Shown: positions 25,970 to 35,268 of the stretch, piece after piece | Layout: each line of letters opens with the position of its first letter | How positions within the stretch are numbered: the first letter of the stretch is position 1 | Origin: DASRWI01 sp035654655 | Lineage (GTDB): Bacteria > Bacteroidota > Ignavibacteria > Ignavibacteriales > Ignavibacteriaceae | Direction of reading: 5' to 3' | Assembly (NCBI GenBank): GCA_035654655.1 | Contig: DASRWI010000005.1 | Coordinates: forward strand, 1-64,000 | DNA: 64,000 nucleotides | Made by a program: the position numbers and the translations under genes | Notes under the pieces: model-generated | The model's database searches: none | The model's input: the letters and a program-made list of their open reading frames with translations, nothing else | Told to the model about the DNA's origin: nothing

Positions 25970-26809
25970 ATGAAAACAATAAAGTATTTGATATTAAGCG
26001 TTTTTATAGCCGCCTCTTCAGTATTTTATTCTTGCGATTCAAATATTAATATTTTTTCAAAGGCTGATGATGTAAAATTAGGTCAACAGGTAGATGCTGA
26101 AATGAGAGCTAATCCCTCAGAGTATCCAATTTACCATGGTGATCCTTCAGTAAAATCGTATATAACAACAAAGATATTTAATGAAATTTTAGCTTCTCCT
26201 AAAATTGAAAACAAAAATGTTTTTAATTATCAAATGGAGCTTTTGGATAAGCCTGATGAATTAAACGCCTTTGCAGTCCCAGGAGGTTATCTTTATGTTT
26301 ATACCGGGCTGTTAAAATATTTGGACTCTGAAGCCGCATTAGCTGGCGTTATAGGGCACGAAATTGCTCACGCTGAACGCAGACACGCAACTCAAAGAAT
26401 GACAGAGTACTATGGTGTTTCTGTTCTTTTGGGATTTGTATTAGGAGAAAATCCAAGCCAGATAGAAGAAATAGCAGCTAATTTATTAGTCGGTTTAGCT
26501 TTTCTAAAGAATAGCAGAAGCGATGAAGATGAAGCTGATGAATATTCATTTAAATATTTACAAGATACCCGTTTTTATCCGGGAGGAGTTAAATTCTTCT
26601 TTGAGAAAATGAGAGACGAAGGGTTAATTAGTTCAAACTCAAGCAGTATAGAAACCTTTTTATCTACACATCCTGACCCTATTGCCCGTATAAGCAGTAC
26701 TAACCAAAGACTTCAAAGCGCAGGCATAACAGTAAAGGATTGGAAAAGCAGCGGAACTGATATTTTTAGAGATGAGTATCTAACAAATATTAGAAATAAA
26801 ATAAATTAA
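25970..26809 (+). CDS. M48-family metallopeptidase, lipoprotein
   Basis: A 279-residue zinc protease of the BepA/LoiP type, likely anchored to the envelope through Cys22 (FYSCDS, a lipobox-like end of the signal sequence). The active site is His130-Glu131-x-x-His134 in GHEIAHAERRH, and the third ligand is probably the Glu in SRSDEDEADEYS. C-terminal TPR domains found in BepA are absent. Likely substrate: misassembled envelope proteins. TATATTTG at 25901-25908 matches the Bacteroidota -7 element (TAnnTTTG), but I saw no matching -33 box. GGAG precedes the ATG. Confidence 0.88.
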   Translation: MKTIKYLILSVFIAASSVFYSCDSNINIFSKADDVKLGQQVDAEMRANPSEYPIYHGDPSVKSYITTKIFNEILASPKIENKNVFNYQMELLDKPDELNAFAVPGGYLYVYTGLLKYLDSEAALAGVIGHEIAHAERRHATQRMTEYYGVSVLLGFVLGENPSQIEEIAANLLVGLAFLKNSRSDEDEADEYSFKYLQDTRFYPGGVKFFFEKMRDEGLISSNSSSIETFLSTHPDPIARISSTNQRLQSAGITVKDWKSSGTDIFRDEYLTNIRNKIN

Positions 26810-26865
26810 TGTTTTGATTGTTTTGGGATTTGTTGATATATTTACAGGCTAAAATTGAACTTGCT

Positions 26866-26939
26866 GGCGGGGTAGCTCAGTAGGTCAGAGCAGTGGAATC
26901 ATAATCCACGTGTCGGGGGTTCAAATCCCTCCCCCGCTA
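26866..26939 (+). tRNA. tRNA-Met (CAT anticodon, elongator type)
   Basis: Complete cloverleaf: acceptor arm 26866-26872 with 26932-26938 (closing G.T), D stem GCTC/GAGC, anticodon stem GTGGA/TCCAC around the loop ATCATAA (anticodon 26900-26902), T arm with TTCAAAT loop. CCA is not encoded. The anticodon stem lacks the three G-C pairs of an initiator tRNA, so it is elongator Met; tRNA-Ile2 (lysidine-modified CAT) cannot be excluded by eye. It lies 23 bp before secG. Confidence 0.92.
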
Positions 26940-26962
26940 CTAAATTAAGGAGTTATTAAATT

Positions 26963-27313
26963 ATGTATACTTTATTGGTATTTTTGACAACTATTATTGC
27001 TGTATTGTTAATAATAATGGTGCTTTTACAGTCAAGTAAAGGCGGCGGTTTAGCAGGAACCTTCGGTGGTGCCGGTATGGGTACTATGTTTGGTTCAAGA
27101 AGAACAGCGGACTTTTTAAGTAAGGCTACCTGGTGGTTAGGTGGTTCTTTAGCTGTTTTGACTTTAGTTATCAATTTATTCTTTCTGCCAAGCAGATTGA
27201 CTCCTCAGCAGCAGGATGAAATTAACAGACGTCAACAGCAGGAACAACAACAGCAACAGCAGCAAGCTCCACAACAGCAAGCTCCGCAGCAGCAGACTCC
27301 TGGAAGACAATAA
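26963..27313 (+). CDS. secG: SecG subunit of the Sec translocase
   Basis: Small inner-membrane subunit of SecYEG. The two membrane segments flank the family signature LLQSSKGGGLAGTFGGAG (residues about 22-40). The last 40 residues are a Gln/Pro tail (runs of CAG/CAA codons and APQQQ repeats) with no known role. AAGGAG lies about 9 nt before the ATG. It probably shares a transcript with the tRNA just upstream and ends at a bidirectional terminator. Confidence 0.93.
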   Translation: MYTLLVFLTTIIAVLLIIMVLLQSSKGGGLAGTFGGAGMGTMFGSRRTADFLSKATWWLGGSLAVLTLVINLFFLPSRLTPQQQDEINRRQQQEQQQQQQQAPQQQAPQQQTPGRQ

Positions 27314-27334
27314 TAGCTGAAATTATTTAAAATA

Positions 27335-27367
27335 AAAAAGCACAGATTTTTAATCTGTGCTTTTTTT
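27335..27367. terminator. bidirectional terminator between secG and dacB
   Basis: Stem GCACAGATT (27340-27348) with AATCTGTGC (27352-27360), extended by flanking A and T runs on both sides. It serves both converging genes. Confidence 0.9.
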
Positions 27368-27383
27368 ATAACCTCTACATTTA

Positions 27384-28628
27384 TTAGTTGCTTTGTGCTA
27401 ATAAAGTAATTATCTCATCTTCAATATCTTTGTAGTATCCATTCCCGCCTTGTGTAAACTGAAAAATCATACTAATAATTAAATCTTCATTATTATTTTT
27501 TGTTAAATAACCCGAAAGTGAAGTAACACCATTTAATGTCCCGGTTTTACCACAAAATTTATTTTCAGCCAATGTGCCTCTTAATCTGTGTCTTAAAGTG
27601 CCATCAACACCAGCAATGCTTAATGAAGAATGATAATCTTCAAAATTAGCAAGGTCGAAATACATTTTCTCCAACAAAGATACTATTGAGTTAGTAGTTG
27701 TTAAATCAAATCTTGAAATTCCTGAACCATCAACAAGATTGGTTCCTTGGGAATAAATTGCATTTTCATCTAAAAAAGTTTTTAAGGCCTGAGTAGCATA
27801 AAAGGCATTCCCTTCAACTCCACTTACTACAGCACCAATTGTTTTAAATAAGCATTCAGCAAGAAAGTTATCACTGTTCTTATTTATTAATTTAACTAAA
27901 TCTCTTAACTTTATATTGGCTTCAGTAAGGGGAACAACATTATTCGGAGCTTTGCCTTTGTTTATTACACCTAAAACTGTAATCCCATTAGAAATAAGTT
28001 TATCCTTGAACTTACCAGCCGCATTTAAAGAAGGGTCATCTATTTCTACAAGAACACTTCTTACCCTGCGTCTAATTTTTTGAGTAACGACTTTTCTATT
28101 TCTATCAACAACTAAAGCTGAAATAGGAGGAAGATTAACATTCGATACTTCATCATCTATCCAATCATCCCTGGTATACACATTGTCAAAATACGTGTCA
28201 TCTCCAATAATACTTCCTGTAACTTTGTATATCCCTTTTTTTCTAAGCTCTGATGCCATCAAATCCATATCAGATTCAGAAAAAATTGAATTACCATAAC
28301 CTTTTAAATAAATGTTTCCATTAACTACACCATCAGACAAATTTTTATCGTCTGATAAAAGTTTCGTACTGAGTGAAAATTCACCACCCATATAAGATAA
28401 GGCTGCTGCGGTACTATATAGTTTTGTATTTGAAGCAGGAATAAGGGGGACGGTATTGTTAATTTTATAAACAGTGTCTCTTGTTAAAGGATTATAAACT
28501 AATACGCTATAATTAGTTGTCGAATGAACCCTGGTTAGTACCCCTGATATTTTATCCTGAATTGATTGAGCCTGAATTAAAGAGCTGCTAACTATTAAGA
28601 CAGAGACGAGTAATTTTTTTAAAACCAT
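27384..28628 (-). CDS. dacB: D-alanyl-D-alanine carboxypeptidase/endopeptidase (PBP4, S13 family)
   Basis: Periplasmic penicillin-binding protein that trims or cuts peptidoglycan cross-links. A signal peptide (about 1-20, ending IQAQ) precedes the three catalytic motifs: SNTK (Ser-x-x-Lys) in PASNTKLYSTAAA, SDN in NSDNFLAE, and KTG in CGKTGTLNG. At 414 residues it is shorter than E. coli PBP4 (about 477) and may have reduced insert domains. Upstream are 269 bp of AT-rich sequence shared with the divergent copper ATPase gene, in which I see no gene. Confidence 0.92.
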   Translation of the reverse strand: MVLKKLLVSVLIVSSSLIQAQSIQDKISGVLTRVHSTTNYSVLVYNPLTRDTVYKINNTVPLIPASNTKLYSTAAALSYMGGEFSLSTKLLSDDKNLSDGVVNGNIYLKGYGNSIFSESDMDLMASELRKKGIYKVTGSIIGDDTYFDNVYTRDDWIDDEVSNVNLPPISALVVDRNRKVVTQKIRRRVRSVLVEIDDPSLNAAGKFKDKLISNGITVLGVINKGKAPNNVVPLTEANIKLRDLVKLINKNSDNFLAECLFKTIGAVVSGVEGNAFYATQALKTFLDENAIYSQGTNLVDGSGISRFDLTTTNSIVSLLEKMYFDLANFEDYHSSLSIAGVDGTLRHRLRGTLAENKFCGKTGTLNGVTSLSGYLTKNNNEDLIISMIFQFTQGGNGYYKDIEDEIITLLAQSN

Positions 28629-28897
28629 ATCTACGTAAATAAATTTCTAAAAGTGTATAGAACAATAAAATTTACAAATAACTAATTATCAATGTAAAAG
28701 AAAAGGAAGATAAATTTTTACTTACAAAAATTCAGAAATATAAATTAAGTGATATATAATAATGAATCTATAAGTTATTCTTAATATTATAATTTTAAAT
28801 TAGATAGAAAAAGAAGTTATTACAATTTGAAATAAAAAGAAAAAGCAATCAATAATAAGAAAATATTTTATGTAAGATTAAATAAATAGAGATTTAA

Positions 28898-31006
28898 ATG
28901 AGCAAAATGCACGAAGAACATAATCATAGTCAACATCATCACGAGCATCAATCAGATACAACAATAAAGGAAATTAAAAAAGGAGATGCTCACTCAATAC
29001 ATCAGCATAAAACCATTAAAGATGAGTATAAAAAACATAATGGAAATGGACATGCACACCATGAAGGAATGATTGAAGATTTTAAAAAAAGATTTTGGAT
29101 ATCAATAATTCTCACTATTCCTGTGTTAATTCTATCTCCAATGCTGCAAATGTTTGCTGGTCTCCATAATGAACTCAGATTCCCCGGAGATACAATAATC
29201 CTTTTTATATTATCTTCAATAATTTTTGTTTATGGAGGTTATCCTTTCCTTCAGGGATTTGTGAATGAAACAGTGAAAGAAAAGCGGCCTGCTATGATGA
29301 CCCTAATAGCAATAGCTATTACAACTGCATACGTTTATAGTTCTCTAATTACATTTGGATTAAAAGGAGAAGATTTCTTTTGGGAGCTTGCTACTTTAAT
29401 AGATATAATGCTGCTGGGACATTGGATTGAAATGAAGTCTGTAATGAAAGCTTCAAGAGCATTAGAAGAATTAGCTAAACTTCTTCCTTCAGAAGCTCAC
29501 AAATTTTCCGGTGAAAACATAATTGATGTTCCTATTGAAGAACTTATTATTGATGATTTGATTTTAATTAAACCGGGAGAAAAAATTCCTGCCGATAGTG
29601 TTGTTATTGATGGTAAAAGTAATATTAATGAGTCAATGCTTACAGGAGAATCAAAACCGGTTCAAAAACAAAAAGATGATGTTGTAATAGGAGGGTCAAT
29701 TAATGGAGAAGGTTCATTAAAAGTTAAAGTATCAAAATTAGGGAAAGATTCTTTCTTATCTCAAGTTATTAAACTCGTAGAAGAGGCACAGAAAAGTAAA
29801 TCCCGCACACAAAATCTTGCAGATAGGGCAGCCTTTTGGCTAACTATCTTAGCTTTGGCCTCAGGTATTATTACCTTCTTTGTCTGGAACTTTCTAATCA
29901 CCAGTAGTGCGGCTTTTGCATTGGAGAGAACAGTAACGGTAATGGTTATCGCTTGTCCTCATGCTTTAGGTTTGGCAGTACCACTTGTAGTAAGTGTATC
30001 AACAAGTCTTGCTGCACGAAATGGATTTCTTATCAGAAACAGAGCTGCCTTTGAATCTGCACGAATAATGGATGCAGTTGTTTTTGATAAAACGGGAACA
30101 TTAACTAAAGGTGAGTTTGGAGTAAATGAAGTCTTAACATATAATAATTTTAACAAAGAGGAAGTAATAGATTTAGCTGCTGCCCTTGAGGCTCATTCTC
30201 AACACCCCATTGCTCAAGGAATTGTTTCTGCATCCAAAAATAAAAAGGAAGCTCAAGAATTTAATTCTATTACCGGAAAAGGGATTGAGGGTGTTGTTGA
30301 TAATAAAAATATTAAAGTTGTAAGCCCCGGGTATTTAATAGAAAATAAAATTTTGTATTCTGAAGATGAGATACAAAAACTTCAGGAAAGAGGTAATACA
30401 GTTGTATTCTTATTAGTGGAGAACAAAGTTGCAGGAGCTATATCATTGGGAGACATTATCAGAGAAGAATCTAAAGAAGCAATTAGAAGTCTTCACGAGC
30501 TAGGTGTTAAAGTTTATATGTTAACAGGGGATAATAAAAGTACTGCAAAGTGTGTTGCCGATGAGTTAGGTATAGATGAATATATAGCCGAAGTATTACC
30601 TCATCAAAAAACAGATAAAATAAAAGAAATTCAACAAAAAGGTTATAAAACAGCAATGACCGGAGATGGTGTCAATGATGCTCCTGCTCTTGCACAGGCT
30701 GATATTGGAATTGCAATTGGAGCGGGTTCTGATGTTGCAGTTGAAACTGCAGATATAGTATTAATTAGAAGTAATCCGAATGATATTCCTGAAATATTGG
30801 ACCTTTCGAGAAAAACTTATAAAAAAATGATTCAAAATTTGTGGTGGGCTTTAGGTTACAATATTTTTGCTATTCCATTAGCTGCAGGTGTTTTATATAA
30901 AATGGGGATATTATTAAGTCCTGCATTGGGAGCTGTATTAATGTCATTGAGTACTGTAATAGTTGCCTTAAATGCACAGCTGTTAAGAATAAAAAAACCT
31001 TCCTGA
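28898..31006 (+). CDS. copB: CopB-type (P1B-3) copper/silver-transporting ATPase
   Basis: Inner-membrane heavy-metal exporter. The metal-site motif in transmembrane helix 6 is Cys353-Pro354-His355 (IACPHALG), which defines the CopB (P1B-3) group, and the cytosolic N-terminus has 14 histidines in its first 55 residues instead of CxxC ferredoxin-like domains. The phosphorylated Asp is Asp397 (DKTGTLTKG), with TGESKP, the HP-loop (HSQHPIAQG) and GDGVNDAPAL all present. Length 702 is normal. Probable role: copper or silver efflux. It is monocistronic; no copper-responsive regulator adjoins it. Confidence 0.94.
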   Translation: MSKMHEEHNHSQHHHEHQSDTTIKEIKKGDAHSIHQHKTIKDEYKKHNGNGHAHHEGMIEDFKKRFWISIILTIPVLILSPMLQMFAGLHNELRFPGDTIILFILSSIIFVYGGYPFLQGFVNETVKEKRPAMMTLIAIAITTAYVYSSLITFGLKGEDFFWELATLIDIMLLGHWIEMKSVMKASRALEELAKLLPSEAHKFSGENIIDVPIEELIIDDLILIKPGEKIPADSVVIDGKSNINESMLTGESKPVQKQKDDVVIGGSINGEGSLKVKVSKLGKDSFLSQVIKLVEEAQKSKSRTQNLADRAAFWLTILALASGIITFFVWNFLITSSAAFALERTVTVMVIACPHALGLAVPLVVSVSTSLAARNGFLIRNRAAFESARIMDAVVFDKTGTLTKGEFGVNEVLTYNNFNKEEVIDLAAALEAHSQHPIAQGIVSASKNKKEAQEFNSITGKGIEGVVDNKNIKVVSPGYLIENKILYSEDEIQKLQERGNTVVFLLVENKVAGAISLGDIIREESKEAIRSLHELGVKVYMLTGDNKSTAKCVADELGIDEYIAEVLPHQKTDKIKEIQQKGYKTAMTGDGVNDAPALAQADIGIAIGAGSDVAVETADIVLIRSNPNDIPEILDLSRKTYKKMIQNLWWALGYNIFAIPLAAGVLYKMGILLSPALGAVLMSLSTVIVALNAQLLRIKKPS

Positions 31007-31027
31007 AAAAGTGTTTGTTTTTTTCTT

Positions 31028-31357
31028 TTACCATTTTTTGAAAATGAAAAAGGCTGCAGCTATTATAAGAACAAAGCCAACTGCATAATTCCATCTAAAC
31101 TCTTCCTTCAGGTAATAAATGGAAAAAACACTAAATACTATAAGAGTAATTATCTCCTGAATAGTTTTAAGCTGTGCAGCACTGAAAGTTCCGTGACCAA
31201 TTCTATTTGCAGGGACTTGAAAGCAATACTCAGCAAATGCAATTCCCCAGCTTATGAGTATAACAATAAATAGTGGTTTATCTTTATATTTTAAATGTCC
31301 ATACCATGCGAAGGTCATAAAAACATTTGAAATGGTTAGTAGGGCAATAGTTCTCAT
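31028..31357 (-). CDS. DUF486 (DMT-superfamily) small membrane protein
   Basis: A 109-residue hydrophobic protein with about four membrane segments. The conserved blocks TFAWYGHLKYK and VPANRIGHGTFSAAQLKTIQE match DUF486. The protein resembles a half-size drug/metabolite transporter and would need to dimerise. Substrate unknown. It lies 13 bp downstream of the receiver-kinase gene on the minus strand. Confidence 0.85.
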   Translation of the reverse strand: MRTIALLTISNVFMTFAWYGHLKYKDKPLFIVILISWGIAFAEYCFQVPANRIGHGTFSAAQLKTIQEIITLIVFSVFSIYYLKEEFRWNYAVGFVLIIAAAFFIFKKW

Positions 31358-31370
31358 ATTCTATTCATAA

Positions 31371-32849
31371 TTAAGATACAGGCAAGTGAATTATAAACTC
31401 AGTTCCTTTGCCAAATTCCGTTTCAACTGCAACTTTGCCGGCATAAGTGTCTACAATTCTCTTAACTATTGATAATCCAAGACCAGTACCGGATATATTT
31501 TTTGTCTGCTCATTTTTAGCTCTAAAGAACTCTCTAAATAATTTATTTTTTTCCTCAGCCTTCATACCAATACCGGTGTCTTTAATATTTATTTTTAAAT
31601 AGCTGTCTTCCTTTACCACTTTAATATCAATATAGCCATTATTAACATTATACTTTATTGCATTACTGACAAGATTAGTGAACAGGCGATTTATTTCATC
31701 ATTGTCACCTCTAAACGATGGAAGATTATCTGCAGCTTCGAGATTAACTTTGAGTTCTTTTTTGCTAATATCCAACTGGAATATTTCAATAATTCCTTTA
31801 AGTATATCTTTGATGTTTAATTCTTTTATTTCTCTTTGTATAGTCTTAGTTTCTATTCGGGAAATATCAAGAAGGTCATTTACCATCTTTAATAAAGACT
31901 CTAATCGTAGCTGAGAACGTTCCAGAAAATCTCTAATCTGTTCTCCGGTAAGAGGAATAGACTTATCAAGAATTAATTTTATAAAGCCATTCACTGCAGC
32001 AAGCGGAGCTTTTAATTCATGAGATACCATTGATATAAATTGACTCTTAAGCATCTCTATTTTTTTAAGCTCTGTAATATCTCGTATTACAATCACAACT
32101 CCTGCTAATGTACCATCAGGATGAGGAACTGAAGAAGATGTAACTTCAACTATAATTCCTTTAGATTTTATTTCAAGTTGTGTGTTATAAGAGACCGAAC
32201 TATATTCTTTTTGTACCTGATGCTTGTTAATTAAGTTGGTTACTTCTTGAGGAAGTTTATCTAAGATATATTCTTCAACTACAATATTATTTAAGTTCAG
32301 ATACTTCAAAGCATTTGGATTAAACAATACTCCTTGTCCTGTTACATTAACAACAAGAACACCATCTTTAATAGAATTTATAATTGTATTTAATCTTGTT
32401 TTTTCAAATGCCACTTCAAGCAGACGGGCTTCTCTTTCCTTAAGCCACTTTTCATTTTCAAGCAGAAGTTGTCTTCTCTCGAATCCTCTTCTTAAATGTT
32501 GAAATAATTCATCAGGTGCAAAGGGTTTAGGAATATATCCAAATGCTCCAAGCTTTGTAGATTCAATTGCGGTATCATAGCTTGCATAAGCCGTGGCAAT
32601 AAAGCAGACAGTGTTGGGATATTTTTTTCTTATTTCTTTGAGAACATTTATTCCATCAACATCAGGCATTTTTAAATCTATTATGGCAATATCGAATTCT
32701 TCGGAAGTTCCTAATTTTATTCCTTCCTGTCCGTTTTCAGCAGCTGAAACAGTATAACCTTCAAGTTCAAGAAGGCGTTTAGTACCTATTCGTAACCCCT
32801 TTTCATCATCTACAATAAGTACTTTGGGTTTAGTAGTATTACCTTCCAT
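31371..32849 (-). CDS. hybrid sensor protein: N-terminal receiver, PAS, histidine kinase
   Basis: Unusual order, with the receiver first: REC (about residues 8-125, VLIVDDEKG, phosphoacceptor in AIIDLKMPDVDG, Lys in YIPKPF), a linker helix, a PAS domain (about 150-260, IKDGVLVVN), HisKA with His in VSHELKAPLAAV, and HATPase_c (ISGTGLGLSIVKR). This arrangement lets the receiver state control the kinase. The frame opens at 32936, but that would add a 29-residue hydrophobic leader over a palindrome; the ATG at 32849 (MEGNTTKPKVLIVDDE) is the usual start. It is followed by DUF486. Confidence 0.88.
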   Translation of the reverse strand: MEGNTTKPKVLIVDDEKGLRIGTKRLLELEGYTVSAAENGQEGIKLGTSEEFDIAIIDLKMPDVDGINVLKEIRKKYPNTVCFIATAYASYDTAIESTKLGAFGYIPKPFAPDELFQHLRRGFERRQLLLENEKWLKEREARLLEVAFEKTRLNTIINSIKDGVLVVNVTGQGVLFNPNALKYLNLNNIVVEEYILDKLPQEVTNLINKHQVQKEYSSVSYNTQLEIKSKGIIVEVTSSSVPHPDGTLAGVVIVIRDITELKKIEMLKSQFISMVSHELKAPLAAVNGFIKLILDKSIPLTGEQIRDFLERSQLRLESLLKMVNDLLDISRIETKTIQREIKELNIKDILKGIIEIFQLDISKKELKVNLEAADNLPSFRGDNDEINRLFTNLVSNAIKYNVNNGYIDIKVVKEDSYLKINIKDTGIGMKAEEKNKLFREFFRAKNEQTKNISGTGLGLSIVKRIVDTYAGKVAVETEFGKGTEFIIHLPVS

Positions 32850-32925
32850 CAATATAATAGAATTTTGTTTTTGAGTAACTAAATATAAAGAAGATAAAAG
32901 GAAGTTAAAAATTAAAAGAAGGGGT

Positions 32926-32957
32926 AAAGATGACATCTTTGATAAGATGTCATCTTT
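32926..32957 (-). terminator. perfect 14-bp inverted repeat between the receptor and the kinase
   Basis: Arms 32926-32939 and 32944-32957 with a 4-nt loop. It lies just after the TonB receptor stop on the minus strand and before the kinase start, so it may terminate the receptor transcript; a T run is lacking on that strand. Confidence 0.55.
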
Positions 32958-32971
32958 AAAATTAAAAAATA

Positions 32972-35089
32972 TTAAAGTATTGAACCAATTCTCAAGCTTA
33001 AGAAGAAGTTTCTTGGTTCACCTGCTTCATAGAATCTTCCATTTGTTGAATTGATATTAATAAATCCAACATATCTTTCATCAAGAAGATTATTAACACC
33101 GCCTGAAAGAATAAGGTCAAGAGTATATAATTTGAAGTTCAACCCTAATGTAGTGTTCAACAATGAATATGCATCAGTTTTCTCACTATTAGCATCGTCA
33201 ACATACATTGAACTTACATATTGGTAGGTACCCTTTAAGAATAATACTCCAATTGGAGTTTCAACATCATAAGATAATGAGGTAACAAAATTATTTTTAG
33301 GAACACTTGGAACTATTTTATTGGAGAAATCTTTATCTTCAATAACTACATTTTGTAATGAATCAAATGAAACACTTTCAGCAATGTAGTTTTTATAAAC
33401 AAAGTCCGATAAAGTATAAGCAGTTTGTAATTTTAAGGTTTTGTAAATATTTGTAGTAATGCCAAATTCAATTCCATTTCTATTCGTTTTTGCAGAGTTC
33501 TTATAGAATACACTGCCTTCAAATTCGAAAGGAACAATTTCATCAGTTACTACACTATTAAATCCCACAAGTTCAAAGAAAATATTGCTAAACCACTTAC
33601 TTTCATCATTGAAAATATTTCCCTTAATACCAAGTTCAGTATTGCGTGATTTCTGAGCAAGCAAAGATGCATTTAATAATTTTCCATCAGGAACAAAGTT
33701 ATCCATTTCATTTGCTGCAGGTGAATCAAAACTATAACCATATGAACCAAATAAAGCAACTGATGGAGTTAACTTAAAATTCAAAGCAGCCTTAGGTGTA
33801 AATGCTTCAAAATTTCTGATATCATTTTGACTTTGTAAAATTTGATTCTTTACATCAAATAAAACTTTATCATACCTGCCGGTTAACAATAATGATAGTC
33901 TGTTGCTCCAAAGGTCAAACATATCCTGGAAATAAAATCCAACATTAGAAATAGTTTCATCAGTTAATGAAGCTAAAATATCACCTCTTGAACCGCCGAT
34001 ATTATTATAAGATTCAACTGGACCAGCCTGATAGAAAAGGTCCGTTCCAAATGAAAATTCATTAGCTCGACCTAGTATATCATCTCTATTTACAAATCTT
34101 GCTTCACCGCCAACACCATAACGATTCATAATTCTAAAATCTTTTTGAGCTCTTTCAAAGTACTTTATTGTTCCATAACCCATAACTTCAATTTCATTCT
34201 TCTTCTCTTCACCTAAAAAAGCATCGTATCTAACTCCAATTCGTCCTTTTTTAGTAACACGTCTAAAATCAAAATTATTTTCTCTTGATGCAGGCTGAAA
34301 TGGATCAGCTTCAAATTCTGCCTTAGTTAATGAACCTGGTAATCTAATTGTACCATTAACAAAATAACCTAATACTTCAATCTTGGAAAAATCATTTGGG
34401 ATTGTTTCTAAAGTAGTATTTAAAATATGCCAGTAATCATTACTATGCGCTCTAAAGCCTTTATAGTTATGATAACTATAAGTAGTTAGCATTCTCATAT
34501 TACCTGAGTTGATGCCCAATTTTATTCCTGATTTTCTTAAACCAAATTCACCTGCTTCAGAATGTAGTTCAGCAAATGAATTATTGAAATAAACATTATT
34601 GATGAAATTAATTACACCTCCGGGGGCATTTGTATATAAAGAAGATGAATTTCCCTTGACTAATTCGATGTTTCCCACTGCATTAAAATCAATAGCTTCA
34701 ATACGGGTTTGTCCATCAGGTTCAGATTCCGGAATACCATCAAGTAAAATTCTTACTCCTCTAATACCTGAATTTGAACGACTTCCAAATCCTCTTATGG
34801 AAATTCTTACATCGTGATTACCATATCTGGATTGCATAAATAAACCGGGAATTCCTCCCATAACATCATTAATTGAGGTAGATTTATCAAATTTATATTC
34901 TACCGGGCTCATTCTGTAAACAGAAAATGGGATATCAATAATTTTTTTATTTGTTCTGGTGCCAGTTATCATAAAGGCATCGGTTTCGTAAGTCAAAGTA
35001 TCCTTAGGAGCTTTGTTTGAATCTTCAGATGCCTGGGGTAAAGCACTTATTGTTAGAACTAAAAAGAAAAAAAGAACTATTTTGTACAT
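32972..35089 (-). CDS. TonB-dependent outer-membrane receptor
   Basis: A 705-residue receptor: signal peptide (about 1-17), an extension, a plug domain (about 40-150, with SINDVMGGIPG, ISIRGFGSRSN, LLDGIPESEPDG and PGGVINFINN), then a 22-strand barrel ending in the aromatic strand FFLSLRIGSIL. SusD-like partners are absent, which argues against a glycan system and for a siderophore, haem or vitamin substrate; the FecA/CirA-type plug supports that loosely. It is divergent from the 35.3 kb cluster, across 179 bp. Confidence 0.92.
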   Translation of the reverse strand: MYKIVLFFFLVLTISALPQASEDSNKAPKDTLTYETDAFMITGTRTNKKIIDIPFSVYRMSPVEYKFDKSTSINDVMGGIPGLFMQSRYGNHDVRISIRGFGSRSNSGIRGVRILLDGIPESEPDGQTRIEAIDFNAVGNIELVKGNSSSLYTNAPGGVINFINNVYFNNSFAELHSEAGEFGLRKSGIKLGINSGNMRMLTTYSYHNYKGFRAHSNDYWHILNTTLETIPNDFSKIEVLGYFVNGTIRLPGSLTKAEFEADPFQPASRENNFDFRRVTKKGRIGVRYDAFLGEEKKNEIEVMGYGTIKYFERAQKDFRIMNRYGVGGEARFVNRDDILGRANEFSFGTDLFYQAGPVESYNNIGGSRGDILASLTDETISNVGFYFQDMFDLWSNRLSLLLTGRYDKVLFDVKNQILQSQNDIRNFEAFTPKAALNFKLTPSVALFGSYGYSFDSPAANEMDNFVPDGKLLNASLLAQKSRNTELGIKGNIFNDESKWFSNIFFELVGFNSVVTDEIVPFEFEGSVFYKNSAKTNRNGIEFGITTNIYKTLKLQTAYTLSDFVYKNYIAESVSFDSLQNVVIEDKDFSNKIVPSVPKNNFVTSLSYDVETPIGVLFLKGTYQYVSSMYVDDANSEKTDAYSLLNTTLGLNFKLYTLDLILSGGVNNLLDERYVGFININSTNGRFYEAGEPRNFFLSLRIGSIL

Positions 35090-35268
35090 ATTTATTTTTC
35101 CTTGGGGCTTGTTGAAAAAATATACACTTCAAACATAATATATAATTATCAAAAATTGCCAAAAAATTTAATGGAAAAATTGTAACCTAATAAAAAAATT
35201 AAAATATATCTTAAAATTTCTGTGGAAATTGTAGTTTTTTTAAAAATTTAGTTTTAATTTGAATTCAT

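Noticed and set aside
26866..26939. Initiator tRNA-Met.
   Set aside because: The anticodon stem is GTGGA/TCCAC, without the three G-C pairs of initiators.
28629..28897. Small gene in the dacB-copB gap.
   Set aside because: No frame with a start and protein-like composition; only AT-rich sequence.
32850..32936. Upstream start for the receiver-kinase gene.
   Set aside because: It would code a hydrophobic leader over a perfect palindrome; the ATG at 32849 begins the receiver directly.
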